A stretch of 64,000 nucleotides of DNA from Burhinus oedicnemus (GCA_008921705.1 VFFE01007869.1:1794383-1858382), one strand, 5' to 3'. Counted from the first letter of the stretch, positions 10,421 to 24,300 are shown. The notes: generated by a model from the sequence alone, not told the origin. Program-made: numbers and translations.

Positions 10421-13400
10421 ATGACTACTGCAAAGAAAAAAAATCACATTATAAAGTTATGTATGTCTAATTGGAATAAAGCAGGAAATATTGGCAAACA
10501 CAATCAGAGCCGTCTTATTTTTGTAATTCATTTAGCTTTAAATTCTCCTTTGCGTAATTATAGACTTAAATTTTTTTGTTTTCAAGGTAGATTAAATCTA
10601 TGGAGTTTTAAAAACTTTTTGACACTAGGTGCTTTAAAATCTTTACTTTTCTGCATCTTTTCTCTCCTTGTTCATTCATTTGTTTCTTAAATTTACTGGT
10701 ACAGTCTGGCTTCCATCCTCTGCCTTTACTGTAAGAAAACAAGTGAGGAAGCTCTGAAAATGGCAAAACACTTACGTAAATAGAAACAATATGTATTCAG
10801 CATTAGAACTGCGGTTATCAAAGACGTCTTAAGGCATTTCAATGTCTAGAGCAAAAATTGCCGAGGTAATTTAGAAACAAACTGGAAGTCAATAAAACGT
10901 GTGTTTGAAAATCAATTGGATATTTTTGACAACAAAATGAGTGGGAGGAAAGCTTCCAAATTTTTGATTCGGCTTTAAAATTCTGCCTTGTTTGCTTCTT
11001 GAAAATCTCAGCCATAGACATACGTTAAAATAAATGTTGTTTGATATTTTAGAATCATAACTGACCATCTGGTAATACGGGAGTCATTGATGGTGGTGTT
11101 ACATGAGCTGATTTACTGAGGAATTGAGCTTTTGGAGAACTGCAGAGAGGTGTTTGGGGAAGGCACATCATGGTATTTGCAGATCTGAGGCTGGCTAGAA
11201 ATGCCTAAACAGAAATGAATGAATAGGTTGCACTTTCTGTCACTTTGTAATTGACCTCCCACAGGGACTGACTATGAACCACCCTTGGAAGTGTCTTGAA
11301 ACCTCTGCATCGCTCCCTTGATCACACCACATGATGGCAATGGACCTGGTGACTTGAACAAGTCCTTTGACTCAGGTTAGATTTAAACTCTTTGGATCTT
11401 TTTCCTTTTCCAGGTAGGGCTGACCTCCCATTTTCTGCTCTGAATTCCTGCAGTCTCCCTCTGACACATCTATGTCTCAGGCAGCAGAGAAATTTCTGCC
11501 ATAAGCCCAGGGAAACTTCAGAGAGTACAGGGACTTGACAAATATTTGCTTTATAATGGCAAACAACGTTGAACATTAAAGATATGAAATATGGGCCAGT
11601 ATTGGCAGAAGCAGTTTTGAAGTGAAGAATCTTGCAAAACTAACAATGTCATTTCCTCTTCTACTCATCGTTAGCAATTCCTTTGTCAGCATATGTTGTG
11701 TTCATTGGCCCTCTTCTCTCAAAACGGCATTAATGGCAAAAGTCTCGAGTTCAGCCATTTCTGTAGCGCTGTAGTTCTTGTTCTCATGCATGAAAAGCAT
11801 CTAAAAAATATTGCAAATTATTATGGCTTGGAGGAGGAGACATTCATAAATATACGCAGGACTTTGCAGATGCTTATTCCCCCAGGACAGTCAGCAGGGG
11901 TTGAGTTCCAGCCTTGCCGTGGTGGCACATATGGTAGACCCTGTTTGGACGTGGACTTTGCGACCATGCTGGCATTGGGTCCCAAATGTGCAAGCTACAT
12001 TCCTTCCTGTGCAAATGTTGGCATGTTCAAGCAGCTCTGTCCCATCACCCCTTTCAGCACTGATGGCCCCTTCTGCAATAGCTTTGACAGAAATAAAACC
12101 TTGTTGTTCCAACTGTCTCAGAGCTGGTGATTGCCAGGCCAAAGGAGACACAGTCACTGCTTTATAGGATGAAACATCTCTATGTCTCTAGGACACTCAG
12201 ATTTGATGTGCTTGTTTGCTTTGCTCATGTGTGTGTGATATGAGGTTTACATGAGCTATTTTTGGTGTCACCTCAATACAAGAAATATCAAGAGCTTTAC
12301 TTGTTTTCGTCTGAGGATGACAGGCAGAAGTGCTGCAGGTTGGAGCACATCTTGGTTGCTTATGTCTCTCTCTTCCCTTCCACTTAAATTCATTCCTACT
12401 TTCCTCCCCTACACACACTTTTTAACTGAAAACAGCCCTTGAGCTTTTTCTATGTGCAGCTTCTTGGGTCAATGAAAGGATATGAGCAAATGCTGCCCAC
12501 TTGCCTGAACATTGAAATGAGTTTTGTAGAACTGGATCTTATTTTTTTTCTCAGTAATTAGTTCTAACCTAATGAAACTCCTGTAGGAATCATTATTTTA
12601 GAAAACCTAAAGTCTGGTCTCAGATATATACCTTTATACCATGTCCTAGATCTTTCTCTGAGGTACTCATCATCTGTTGCTTCAGCCAAATTCTGAAAAA
12701 AGTAAAATAAATAAAAAATTATTTGTGGAAGTTTACAGATTTTATGCATCAGAACTTAAGTTTTAGAACTTAGCCACTTCAAAGTATTGAGGCAATCATG
12801 AGACATATTTAAATTTTGTGCTTTTTATGTTCTTCCTAAGTTTTCTCAAATTCTTTCCAAAAGTGGCGAGAAACTCAGTTGGAAAGCAATTGGTTTTGAA
12901 ACAGATACATTAAAGAAAAGAGTAGCAGATGTGATTTTAGGTACAGGGCTTTGGGAAGCATTGTGGACTTTCAAATTAGGCTGTAGAAGAGTGTCCAAGG
13001 CCGTTGTATGTCAACTTCAGCATAGGAGCTGGATCAAGATCTCTTGTACAAATGCCTCTGCCCTCCCTTCCTGATGAGGCTGTGAACTCAGAACAAATTT
13101 CCTTTGATCTTGACGGCTCAAAGCCTTCCAAAACACCAGGTGAAGGGGGCTGGAGGTCTTTCACGGTGTATGGATCATCCAGGAATTTGCCTCGGTGGCA
13201 CCACAAAGAGAAGCAGTGTCAGCAGGATAGTTTAGCCACGCTGCCCCTGACCAAACTGTCTTAAATGGTAATGTCAATAATGATTTCATTCTGGTTTGTG
13301 CAGTGGCTGGTTTTTTACTTCCTACTACTAAAACTGTTCCTTTTTCTTTTCCAAGGACAATTAATGCTGTGAAGTTGAATATTTTTCTTTTTGAATCACA

Positions 13401-16400
13401 GTGGGTATAAACACTGTTTTTTCTGGAGTTCTCAATAGCTACTGCTTTTGTCAAAAAGAACCAGAAAAAAAACCAAAAACCCACAAACCATGGTGTTTTA
13501 TTGACTGATACTTGAGTATTTTATGATGGCAGTAGAGAAAAAAATCAACAGCAGTTGTTCAGGTGAACATTTTGCATGAGGCTACTTTTCATCACACAGT
13601 TTGTGTTTAAGCAGAAGACAAATTTCCCGTGTTTTGATCCAGAGCTGTGTCAAAACTGCTCAGCACGGTGAGCCCCCACGTCAGATACATAGGTCAGACA
13701 AGTACTATATAAATATAGGAAGGGGAAGTCGGTGGAAAAGAAGAGTCCTCAGAAGTAGGTTTTGCTGTATCTCCGTTATGGAGATAATGCATCCACGAAT
13801 ATTGCACCTCCTCCTAAAACCTGTGTCCTGTCCACCTTCACAACCTACCTGCCCTCTCTGGGGCAGCAGTACTGTCATTCTGCCAATGCAGACCGGATAT
13901 TGGGACAAGTTTGGGATTAGTTAAGAAATGACTGGTCATATACAACAGTTGTGTATAAACAGCCGCACAACCAGCCTCTGTTCCTTTTGTTACAATACTA
14001 ATCTAAAATATGTTATACTTAAATGCATTCATTTCTGGAAAATCTGTGGTATTAAAAATGCAAATGAATGTTTTAATGGATGGAAACAATGACTTCTAAT
14101 GTACTATATGAACTTCTGCTTCCTGAAAACTGAATTGCATATAAATGTGATTGAGACTTTGAAAAAACACAGTGATATCAGATAGATGCTATTTAATGGA
14201 TTTGAATGGAAGATAAGTTTACACCTTGGAGAATTATGTAGATTTCTGTCTAAATTTCATACTGCTGTGTAATATACAAATCAGTGTATGTAAAACCACT
14301 TTGAAAACCTATTAGAAAATACAAAGGTTAAGCAGGTACAATAAATAACATTAATGTGATAGTAGAGTAACTGATGTTGAAACTACAGGGATGTGTGCAC
14401 GGTATTATAATTAAATTTCTGAGAATTGCAATGCAGGTGGCAAATGCTGTCATTGGACTCAGCGTGCTACAGAAAGCTGCTAAGACTCATAAACACACGC
14501 AACTGTTTATAATTAGAAAAATCTGCCCATCTAAAACTAATTGTGTGTTCAAAACTTTGGGTGGTAAGCGTGTAAGCAAATTGGTATTTTTCTGTCATAT
14601 TTCGATTCCTCAGGCTGTTAAATGGTAAAACTGAAGCGTTGCTCTAGAAGGTGTCTCCGAGCTTAATTTCCTTTCAACCAGCCCTCATGGTACTGTGTTA
14701 TATCAGAGATGAGGTTTTAAACTTGAGTTTGGAGTTCCATGTTCTGGTGGAAGCGCTTATAGGTATACGTATCTATACATCCCTTCAACCATCTCCACCC
14801 ACCCTATCCCACGGTTTTACAACAGTGATCCCATGCGAGAGATTAAGTCAAATTAATAATTGTTTCCCAAGCTGAATTTTAGGGTGGAACGAAGTGACTC
14901 TTGATTTTATTCCTGTGACCTGATCGTGCAGTACCAATGCATGAAGCAACATTTATGTTTGAACTTGTGCCAGACCCCATTACTAAAATGCTTTTCTTTC
15001 TGATTGCCTTCTCCTTTTCCCTGTAATGTTACATGGGAAAAAAAGAAAATATTTCTCATTACCATATTTTCTAGATAGCTGCTTCTGTGTTTTTTTCCTC
15101 TTTTTAATAAAGCAAAAACTTTGTCACTGAAATTATTTCAAGAAGGAGGGACTGTTTATATTCAGAAGGCAAGCTTTTTAAAAATAGCTTTTCTTGGCTG
15201 TTTATAAATCTTTATCATCACTAAACTCCAGCAATCAAATAAGAACAGTTAAAACAGTTCAAGAAAAAAATTGGCTCTCCAGCAACCTCAGTAGCTTTAA
15301 CGATCTGGTAAAAGACCAAACAAATAGACATAATTAGCATAAAAAAGCTATTACATAGCTCATCCCATCTGAATTGTTTATGGGATAAAAATGAAATACT
15401 TAAAGTCATCAGAGGTTTCCTTTGCTTTCAGATGTTATCCTTTCCCACTGAGCTCATTGCAGCCATTAAGACTCTTACCCTGAGAAGGCCTCGGTTAATG
15501 AAGTCCATACTTCTCTCTTACTAGAGCAAAGTGTCTTAGTTCACTGATTTACTGTCCCTGTTTTGGTACCCGATGACACCAATACTTGAGTGCACGTGTC
15601 TGAGCTGCAGGTGTACGTCTGTCCATCTCCAGCTATTCCTCATCATCACACCCGAGTCTCTTAAAGTCTGGGCTAATAAAATAGTTTGGATTTTATACGA
15701 GAATAACATAGTCTCTGGCACCTCCCCATTTTCAATGTAAAAAATAGTCCTAGGTGAAAAAAAAAAAAGTTTATGGTGTTTTAGAGTTTATAGTATCTTT
15801 TTTTTATTTTATTTTAGGTTCATCTATTTCAGAGGACCAAATTAGATCTGGATTTTTCAGCTGGGCATGGCAATTTGGGTTAAAGGAGGCACCACGGTTA
15901 CGATGGTCACTGATGCTTGAAGATCTCTTCAAACAAGAGCAAAGTCATTGGTCTGTAGGTCCATGCCAGCCTCCAGATCTGACCCTAGGGCTAGCGGGGC
16001 AAGCAAGGGACGCGCGTACCCACTGCCAAAGGCTCGGCTGGTCTGCTAGCAGGTGTTACTGGGACACGTTTCTTCCAATTCAACCCTCCGCTCCTTCAAG
16101 TAATGCAATGTCTAGCGTAGTTGAGGCTTTGCCCCTAACTGGGCCCTGTAAGTATTTCTGTACCACCAATAAAGAGCAAAATTGCTCTTAAAATATCTAC
16201 TTGTACACTAATATGTGCTTCCACCCTATTTCTCTTTCTCTAGAAACTAACTTACATGTTAAGTATATAGAAAATTACACTAGTAGGGCAGAGATGACTT
16301 ATAATGATTAGATATTTATTTCTTTTTTTAATGATTTTGACAAATGTTTTAAGATTTGTTTCTTTTGTTTGTGTTTTTGGGTTTGGTGGGTTTGGGGTTT

Positions 16401-18012
16401 TTTTTATATAAACCCTTGGCAAACCTCTGAAGCAAAGAACTTTGTACCCCATCTTTATTCATGCCGCATGTATGCTGTCACAGACAGATGCCTTCACACA
16501 GTTTTAAGGACAGGTTTCTTTCTGCTAGAGTGATTGATTTGCCCTATAAATCAGTTCCCACATAAAATGCACAAGGAACAAGCGACAGGTCGTGAAGCAA
16601 TGAACTGATGTTAAGAATTTGCTTCCTTGCTTGCATTTCTCTCTCTCCAACTCCAATTTGAACCGTTCTCATGCCCCCCCTCTAAAGACTGCACTTCATT
16701 TTAATCTCTAAGCGTGCTTGGCCTTGGGGATGAACGAGCCCAGCAAAGCAAAGTGGGAATAAAGGCCAGGCAATCCTTGCACTTTTGAAAAGCCTGGTGC
16801 TTTTTACTGCCCCTGGGTGGAACCCTGGTATAAAGAAAAATACTGTACTGGGTGTATCCTGGCTGCAGCCTTTATGCAGAATTTATTGTGAAGAAAACCC
16901 TAGGCAGACACGCTAATGAAGTAACATTTGCTGCTACTAAATTTAGGAAAAAAAATCAACAATTGCTGCATCGCATCAGTGAATTAAAGACAGAGTACTC
17001 ATGAAAAATATGAACTGCTCTTGTGAGTAAGAATAAATGGCATGTATATTGGGCTAATATATATAAAAACATATAAGTAACACACAAGTGGATTTTCCTT
17101 TTTTCAGTCTTGCCAAAAGGCCAGCTGGGACCCGGTTTCCATTTGCACCAGGCGGTGTCCAAAAAGATAATCTCTCCATTGAAGAATTGGCAGTATAAAT
17201 AGACAAGATAATATCTGATGGTTTCCAGATCACAAGTGGCAGAAGACATTACTGCCATGGTTTGAGGGATTGCAGTTTGTCAGATTCTTTGGGTGAAGTG
17301 AGCAGGGTCTTCGTTAGAGAGAAGAAAAAAGGTAAGAAAGGGCAGAAACAGTGTGACAGGGTGAGAGAGGAGAGAGAAAAGGTGTTAGATAAGGTGAGGA
17401 TGTACTTTCTTACTTCTGGTAGAATGGCTTTGAGAATAAGTATGAGCAGAAATAGGGAGCCGAGAGAGAGATCTGTGTAATCTGTTACCATCACAGTAAT
17501 GTGAAACTGGCTTGGCAGCAGCAATCACAGCTGCCTGGAAGAAGAGAAGATATATTTTACTGAAACTTAGTGAAAGCAAAAGAGAAACAAACAGTAACAC
17601 TGGAAAATTAACATTTTACTTTCTTTGATATTTGTGAATGTACCCACATCAACACATTTTACCATTATATCCTCGTCTCACACGCGAGTTTCACTGCCTT
17701 GACAAGCACAATTTAAGATTTTTCTTTGTTTATTTGTTTCAAAAAGTTTCAGCTGTAAGACCAAATGCTACTTTGAGTTCGAAGTTTAGGCAATTGTTGT
17801 TTTGGCTCTCACAGTGGGGAGCTGAACAGAACTGAGATGATGAAGTGCCTCAGATTGAGACGGAAAGAGTCAACCATGGCAGATTTTCAGCCTCCTGATT
17901 ATAAAGAGTATGGTTATGTTGTTTGATTAAGTATGAGAAGGAGATATTGAGATATTAACTTTAATTTTTCTTATGAGATTCACTCATATAATAATACCAT
18001 GTGTTGTATTAC
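10421..18012. other. Unassigned non-coding DNA
   Basis: No gene or clear transposon recognised over 7.6 kb. The longest frames (11693-12130 and 15754-16191, both plus, 145 codons) have no domain or signal I can identify and are within what AT-rich random sequence allows. A purine-rich patch lies at about 17290-17470 on the plus strand. A G/T-rich tract lies at 16378-16397. The 12976-13264 region has open frames on both strands but no recognisable product. Confidence 0.5.
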
Positions 18013-18067
18013 TAGATGATCTCTAGAGGTCCCTTCCAACTCCGAAAATTCCGAGATTCCGTGATTA
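18013..18067 (+). mobile_element. CR1 LINE 3' tail scrap
   Basis: About 55 bp containing GATGATCTCTAGAGGTCCC and TTCCAACTCCGAAAATTC, followed by degenerate copies of the terminal octamer (ATTCCGAG, ATTCCGTG). This is the last part of an avian CR1 element in plus orientation, extremely 5'-truncated. No coding part is present. Confidence 0.85.
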
Positions 18068-18679
18068 TGTGAGGTACACACATATACATATCCTGTGAAT
18101 ACCTGGAACAGACACTATGGAACAGGTAAAACGATGGAAAAGGCTGAATTAAGAAAAAGGCACAGAAAACTTAGGAATTAAATTGGACCACTTACATCGG
18201 GTTTAGCTCTAGGAGGAGTTGCGTGGCATAGCCATGAAGTACAAGACCACTGAAGACCTCTTTGAAATGCAGGCATACTAGACAAATCTAGAACAATTCA
18301 TTTATTTTTTTCTCTCTTTCCTCTTTAAAAGGAAAAAACAAAAGGCCTCATTTTTGGTAAAAACGTTTCATCTTGTGGTCTGAAATACTTTGCTCTGTTA
18401 GCCTTCAAGGTTGTTCACAAAGCCAACTAATTTATTGGAGCTCCAGTTGGAATTTAGTGGTGCATTGGTGTATATGAGATGGGAATTTTTTGTTAGCTGA
18501 GATTTATGTGCATTTGTGTCTATTTTCGGGTTTGTTTCTAACTTGTGTCAGATATACCTAAAGTGCCAGGTCAGCAAACTTCTAATTGCCTCGCAGAACC
18601 AAGGAATTAGGTTATAATAATCATCATCCTTTGCAGATCAATGAAGGAACAGGAAAAGAGAAAGAAGGGCCTCGAGAGG

Positions 18680-18725
18680 TTTGCACTGGTGTAAATACCA
18701 AATCAAAATGAAGTCAAGAAGTCCC
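18680..18725. repeat. Worn remnant of an old amniote interspersed repeat
   Basis: Contains TTTGCACTGGTGTAAATA followed by AATGAAGTCAA. This resembles the CACTGGTGTAAAT / ATTGAAGTCAATGG strings that recur in an old sauropsid repeat family I recall but cannot name with certainty. The match is short and degenerate. Confidence 0.4.
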
Positions 18726-19529
18726 CTAAATCATGAACTGTGCTCCTGGATTTTGGGCAAAAGTCCTAGAAGCTAAGAGCATCATAACTCACTCTTAGGT
18801 GAGTTGCATTCATTTGTTTAGCTGAGCATCTGGCCGATAACATTTCTTATCGGCAAAAACATGATTTTCTTGAAGTTAAGGTATTTTCACAATCGTTTTC
18901 TATGGGGTCGGTATTCCATCTTTTCAGCTCAGAGATATTAATAGTTTGCATAATGTCTGACAGCAACTTTCCTTTTTCAAGATGTGGAGAAAAGAGGGTT
19001 AGCGATTATGGAAGTTAAACAGAGACAGTAACAATTAGTGAAAATGATTGATAAATGGGGTGGGGAATCGGAACAAATTTGAGACATAAAAAGGCAGAAA
19101 CAAGTGTTCAAATTTAGAGTTCTGTCCTCAGAAAGTCCCTACCTGTCAAATATGCAGAAATAAATTATGAAAATCTTGGCATTTGATATTTCGCAATGAC
19201 AGCTATGACATTCATGAGATGTATGCTGCTGAGTCGTTGCCCATGGCAGGTTTATACAGCGTGTACAGCTTCTCCAGGAAAGGGGCAGCACACTTGGATA
19301 TGTTTTAGAGACTACAGAACACACCGACGGTCCCGTCTGTTTTCTAGGACAGTCAGAAATCATGGGTGCTCACACCATGTAGCACAGAGGTACCCTTTTT
19401 GTAACGCACGTGGTCTGGGTGCCAGTTGTGTCACTCGGCTACACACGGAAAAAACAGTTTTAGGTAGTTGAACATCTATCTCGGAAGGTCAACAGTTTAA
19501 AGTCAGCACTTTACATAGGGCACTCTCAA
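18726..19529. other. Unassigned non-coding DNA
   Basis: No gene seen. A small perfect inverted repeat lies at 18834-18855: GCCGATAA, a 6-nt spacer, then TTATCGGC. Opposite-strand frames around 19139-19471 overlap and show no domain. Confidence 0.5.
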
Positions 19530-19605
19530 AAATTGGATCTGCCTCGTTTGACATCAGTGACAAAAGTCCTGTTGATTTCAGTGGAGCTGCGCTTCATCCA
19601 CGCGC
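19530..19605. repeat. Worn remnant of an old amniote interspersed repeat
   Basis: Reads GACATCAGTGACAAAAGTCC and then TGTTGATTTCAGTGGAGCTG. These resemble the TTGACTTCAATGGAGCT-type strings found in old bird, crocodile and turtle repeats. Family name not known to me; orientation not assigned. Confidence 0.5.
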
Positions 19606-20599
19606 TCCTGGTACCTTACCATGCCCTTCTATACTTGCGCTGTGTTTTCAGAAAATACATAAAATACTGCATTTTTTTCTCCTTTAAAGCTTTCTTTTTC
19701 ATAATTACTATTAAAATAACATGAAGACAAGTCGGCTACTTATAGACTTATACCCCAACTCATCATGTTCATAATTTTCATTCATTATTTCCTGTATTTA
19801 TTTGCCTGTCTGCACTTGACTGTTATTTTTTGTGTGGACTAAAAGCTTTCTTTATTCTGTTCATACAGCACCTGGCACAATTGATTCCTTTCCCTAGAGA
19901 AGAGCTTCTAGATTTTGCAATAGCTTGTTGTTTGGTTTTGGTGTTGTTTTTTTTTTTTTAAAATAAAAGCTTAGTCACCTTTTGGAGACAGAAGTAAACA
20001 ATACTATAATAAAAAAATTCCTTTAGCAATATTAACATATATATGTGTATCATTTTTCATTAAGACCTTTGAATTTGGAAGTAACTAATGAGCTAAAATA
20101 GTATAATCCTTTATTATAGGGATTCTTTTTCTCTCATTAGTTTATAGAAGAAAATAACTAAAAGGTGAGAAAAATTTCAAATGTCCTAAGATGATATTAG
20201 GTGGATCCTGTATTTATTTTTTGAGTTACAATATTTAAATGTCAAGCGTCCCTAGGAGAAATAAATTATTCATTATAATTCAAAAATGTAATTTTTAAAA
20301 AATCATTTATTGGTGACCAAACAGCATATTCAGTGAGAATGTTTCTTCTTTTGTACAATAGCTGTGTACTTTGAGATAATGTTCTAATTAACCTAATTGC
20401 AGCTACTGTATTGAACTGTAGGTTGAGATCCAAAGTGTCATGGCAACTAGCAGAAAAGCTGTGCAAGCCCTTGCTTTCTCAGTATAGTCGCAAAAATAGC
20501 TCTTTATTATAGGAAATAAGGAGGTAAATCTCCTTAACAAGATAAAGCTTGAACCAAGAAAGAATTTTCCCCTTTGCACTTGATGGTAAAGCATAAATT
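19606..20599. other. Unassigned AT-rich DNA
   Basis: No gene seen. A 13-base T run occurs at 19947-19959. From about 20080 the sequence resembles the candidate conserved block that follows (repeat-free, TAATTA-like strings), with no clear boundary. Confidence 0.5.
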
Positions 20600-21290
20600 A
20601 AGCATTTCTGCTTCAATTTAATTAGCATAAGCCATCATAATAATGTACCCCATAAGTGTTTGCTTTTCCCGTCTAGAGCAAACCTCCTGTGCTCAGGAGA
20701 TTTACTGTAAATCATTGAATATTAATTTCTTGGATTTTATTGAAGAACATTTTACACAGTCAGCTTAGGAGAGAGAACAATCATTTTCTTTCCCTTGCAG
20801 GAAAGATCTTATTTAATACTGTGATATTAACTAAAAGGAACTCCATGAAATGCTGCTCCAGTTTTATGATCTTGCTAAACTCTGGAGACGGCTGGAAGTG
20901 GGAATTTCAGAAAATAGGAAGTGTATATTTTAAATATATCTCACTCAAGTGCCTGATAGTATTATGTCTCTCTGTTCATTGCAGCTCATGTAATCTTTCA
21001 TTTCATTAACAATTGTAATGCTAATTAGAAAATTGCTTCTCAGTTTAATTCATAGAAATATACGATTCCATACAGGCTGAGTAATGATTGCAAAACTGTC
21101 ATAAATTCAGAAGAGAGCTTTGCTTGAATAAAGATCACAGGATGAGTCTAATAAATGATGTTACTGTAAAACATAATGGATTGGAGTCTACTTGCACCCT
21201 GGTGCTCTGGTAATATCATCAAACAAAGCAAAGATTTTTACTGTATGTGCTATTTCCCATAAATTAGCAGCCTTGTCTAATATATACAGC
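20600..21290. promoter_or_regulatory. Candidate conserved non-coding element
   Basis: Repeat-free AT-rich block with strings such as TTTAATTAGCATAAGCC (about 20616), ATTGAATATTAATTTC (about 20714), ATTAACAATTGTAATGCTAA (about 21005) and several ATAAATGATG-like POU/HOX-type sites. A frame at 20740-21009 has no recognisable protein motif. The call rests on motif texture only. Confidence 0.3.
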
Positions 21291-21302
21291 TTTTCCTCCA
21301 CA

Positions 21303-21323
21303 TTTTTTTTTTTTTTTTTTTTT
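21303..21323. repeat. Poly(T) tract, 21 bases
   Basis: An uninterrupted run of 21 T bases. It could be the poly(A) tail of a minus-strand retroposed sequence lying to the right (larger coordinates). I recognise no retrogene or SINE body there and no target-site duplication, so I call it a simple repeat. Confidence 0.95.
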
Positions 21324-24300
21324 ATCTCTCCATGAAAAGTAAAATTCATGTATATTGGATTTCATTTCAACTGACTACTTATGCCTGTGCTTTCTGGAGA
21401 TCTCAAAATAATGTTCCAACAAATTATAATTTCATGAGCTTTTTATACTTCCTGTCATTAACTATCCGATTTTTGGAAACAAATATTTACGCTTTCCGTT
21501 TGGTTTTCATATGCTTGCCTGGGAAAGGGGGCAGCTGGGAGCAGCCTGTTGCCAGGATCGCTCTTCTTCTCCAGGAACGGTTCCATCTTGCTCTGCACCA
21601 CAGCCCTGATGGGACACGGGGCTTGACCTAAACCAATTACTGGAACTTTCTGTTTCCAAACATCACTTTCCCATGCATCCCACTACCCAATGTGTCTAAC
21701 ATTCTTTCTTTCACAAAGAAAAGCTTTCATAAAAATACGTCCTTAACCCATGAGTTTGCGTTGAGTAGCTGGAAAGTATAGACCTAAAAAAGAAATGCTA
21801 AAATCTAGAATCCTTTCTTGCCTCCCCTAAAATCCAGCCCAAATATCAATTTATGAGAAAAGGAAAACAATAGTCTATAGTTAACACTGATACTGGCTTC
21901 CTAGGAAACACGGGATGGGATAAACCATAAGGGATTGTCCCTTGTATTCTGGAAAAATCTGTAGGTCCATAACCAGAAGGAAGTAACATCTCTTATTGTG
22001 GCAGATTTTGGTAAAGTAAGGGCCAAATACTTATCCTGGTGTTCCAATAGTTATTCACAAAACACGTATTTGCAAGGTTTTTGGTAATGGCATTTCATAT
22101 CCAAGCTTTTGATATGCAGAAACAAGTACCTGAATCCGAGTTGTGAATCTCCAACTCTGCCATCGGTACAGGCGAATGTAACTTGTCTGCACAGTTTTGT
22201 AGTCATAAACATTTATATTTGCAAATCACAGCTGGTCGGGAGGTAAATCCAACTAAAATACAAATGCGAAAGTGGTGACCGATGCAACACACTGTCTGGT
22301 CGACTGCACTTCATTTGCTTTGCGAAGCTTCAGGCAGTTAAAGCAAATCCCACGCCGAAAAGTCACTGCTGCTTCTGGCTGGTGGGAAGTGGGAACACTA
22401 GTTCCAGCTTTTATGAGGTCTGATATAAATCTCAGTGAATTGTCCGTGAATGAAATGATTTGCAGTCTCCAAAGTCCTCTTACTTTGCTTTAAATTAAAC
22501 CAGTACGTATTTCTAGACTTTTTTTCTTTTATACCTAGGCATAAATGTTTTCTCTAAACAGTTTTAAGTACTTAAGAGTATGTAATTTTATACTTCCTAA
22601 ACCCCTTTCTGTAAGGAAAAGAACATAAGAGGTCTATAGAGATTAAGGCCTCAATTTAAAAGTAATCAAATACTCGTTTTTTCCATGAATATTTAGACCA
22701 GTGACTTGCCAGTCTGTATCTGACAGATTCCAGGCTTATTTTGCTTCAGTCAATGACCGTCATTTTCCCCTGTTCACGCTCCCGCATAGGATTTTTTTTT
22801 TTCCTGCTCTGACTAGCCAGGATAATATAGAAATGCGCCTGCTGCCGCTGCCCTGAGCAGGGGCAGAAACAAAAACCTCAGATTCCAGAGCAGCAGGATA
22901 ACTGATCACACCACGGAACTTCTTATCTCCATCGCTCTGCAGCCCTCAGCAGCAAACATGGATTCGGGGAAAGGGATTCACAGAAACAGCATTTTATATC
23001 TAGGGAAAGGCTGCAGAGTTTTGAAACTAAGTCGTATTGCAAAGCTGATTTTGCAGTTTGTCAAATACAATGTCCTGAAGCTATATTCAGCTTGTTCTAG
23101 TTTACGACTGGAGGCTTTCCTCCTTTTTATCCAAAGATACAGTTTTAAGTAACAACAAAAAGCACAATTTAACTGGGCAAAATTTAAAATGTATTTATTT
23201 TTTAATGCAATGAAAACTTTTTTTTTTTCCCCCCAAAAATCCTCACCTTCTTTGCCAATGGGGGTTATTAGATCTTCAGTTTCTGTGGTGTTCCTACACG
23301 TGTTGAGGTATTGCATTGTCTCCAGCTGCTGGGAGCTCTTTTCTTCCTAACAAATGTCAAGAGCTGTTTTGCTAATTCTTCTCCTACATGTCATCCGTCC
23401 TCATTTATTCTCCCAATGACAACGACATCTTTTCCAGAGACGCTTCCCCCCAAGCTGTCACCTTATTTATTTCTTCCTCTCTCTTGCCTTGAGGAACACG
23501 ATGAGCAGGAGGACAGTGCAGAGGGTTTCTCATTTGTTTAATCTGCTTGGAACAGTTGTGGAGGTCTGGCCAAAGCAGGTATAAATCTCCCTATTTATTT
23601 ATTATTTTTTTTTAAATAAAGCTATTTTTCTTAGACATACGTGTAACATTATAATGATTAAATAAAATTATTTTGTGACTATAGGGTCCTTTGTGACTTT
23701 CCAGTCTGACCTCTAAATAAGCGCACCCAAAAGTTTTCACCACGTCCATCACGCTGTTGAGCTACTCCCGACCTTTCACGAAAGTGCTTGATGTTGCCTT
23801 AAAGAATTCAAGTAATGAAAAACCTTTAACATGCCCAAACAAATTGACAACTAACAAGCGCTGCTGTTGAGACTGCATACCTTTAAATTCCCCTCCCCCA
23901 AAATGGTTTCAGCTTCTTGTAAAGTTTTCTAGAAACAGTGGCTTTTGTCAGGTTTTTCCACAAAGTTTGTGTTAAGGTGAACACCTATTCTCTTGCTAGA
24001 TTTCTTCCTGTAATAATTTCTACTGTTATGAGAGTTTCTGCTGCTGATGTTTTTATTCTTATTCCTATTTCTCTCTCAGGAGAAAACATGCTGGTTCTCT
24101 GGCCTGTTGCTCCCTTGCACACTCACCTTTCTTCAAATAAATATTTGCTAATCACTTCTTCTTTCATTAGTCTCCGAGATAGCTGTTATAAGCTGTTATA
24201 ATACACGCTCCAAATGCAAGAAAAGAAAAATTAATGCACACTCAATTTTCTTCAAAGGTCATGAAGGATCCAGTGAAAGTTGATGGGAGATGGGTGTATA

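Noticed and set aside
11693..12130. 145-codon plus-strand frame as a gene
   Set aside because: No recognisable domain, no splice-site logic, and overlapping frames of similar size on both strands. Its length is within chance for 64 kb.
15754..16191. 145-codon plus-strand frame, with a TTTTATTTTAGGT acceptor-like string inside
   Set aside because: The hydrophobic start is a translated AT-rich tract. There is no domain and no matching donor that defines an exon.
16378..16397. GGGTTTGG-type tract as interstitial telomere repeat
   Set aside because: The units are GGGTTT/GGTGGG-like and not TTAGGG, with too few copies; treated as simple G/T-rich sequence.
21303..21323. Poly(T) as the tail of a processed pseudogene on the minus strand
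   Set aside because: No retrogene body is recognised to the right of it and no target-site duplication was found.
23311..23541. 76-codon plus frame with a signal-peptide-like N-terminus as a small secreted protein
   Set aside because: A hydrophobic start followed by Ser/Thr/Pro-rich sequence arises easily from pyrimidine-rich DNA. No other support.
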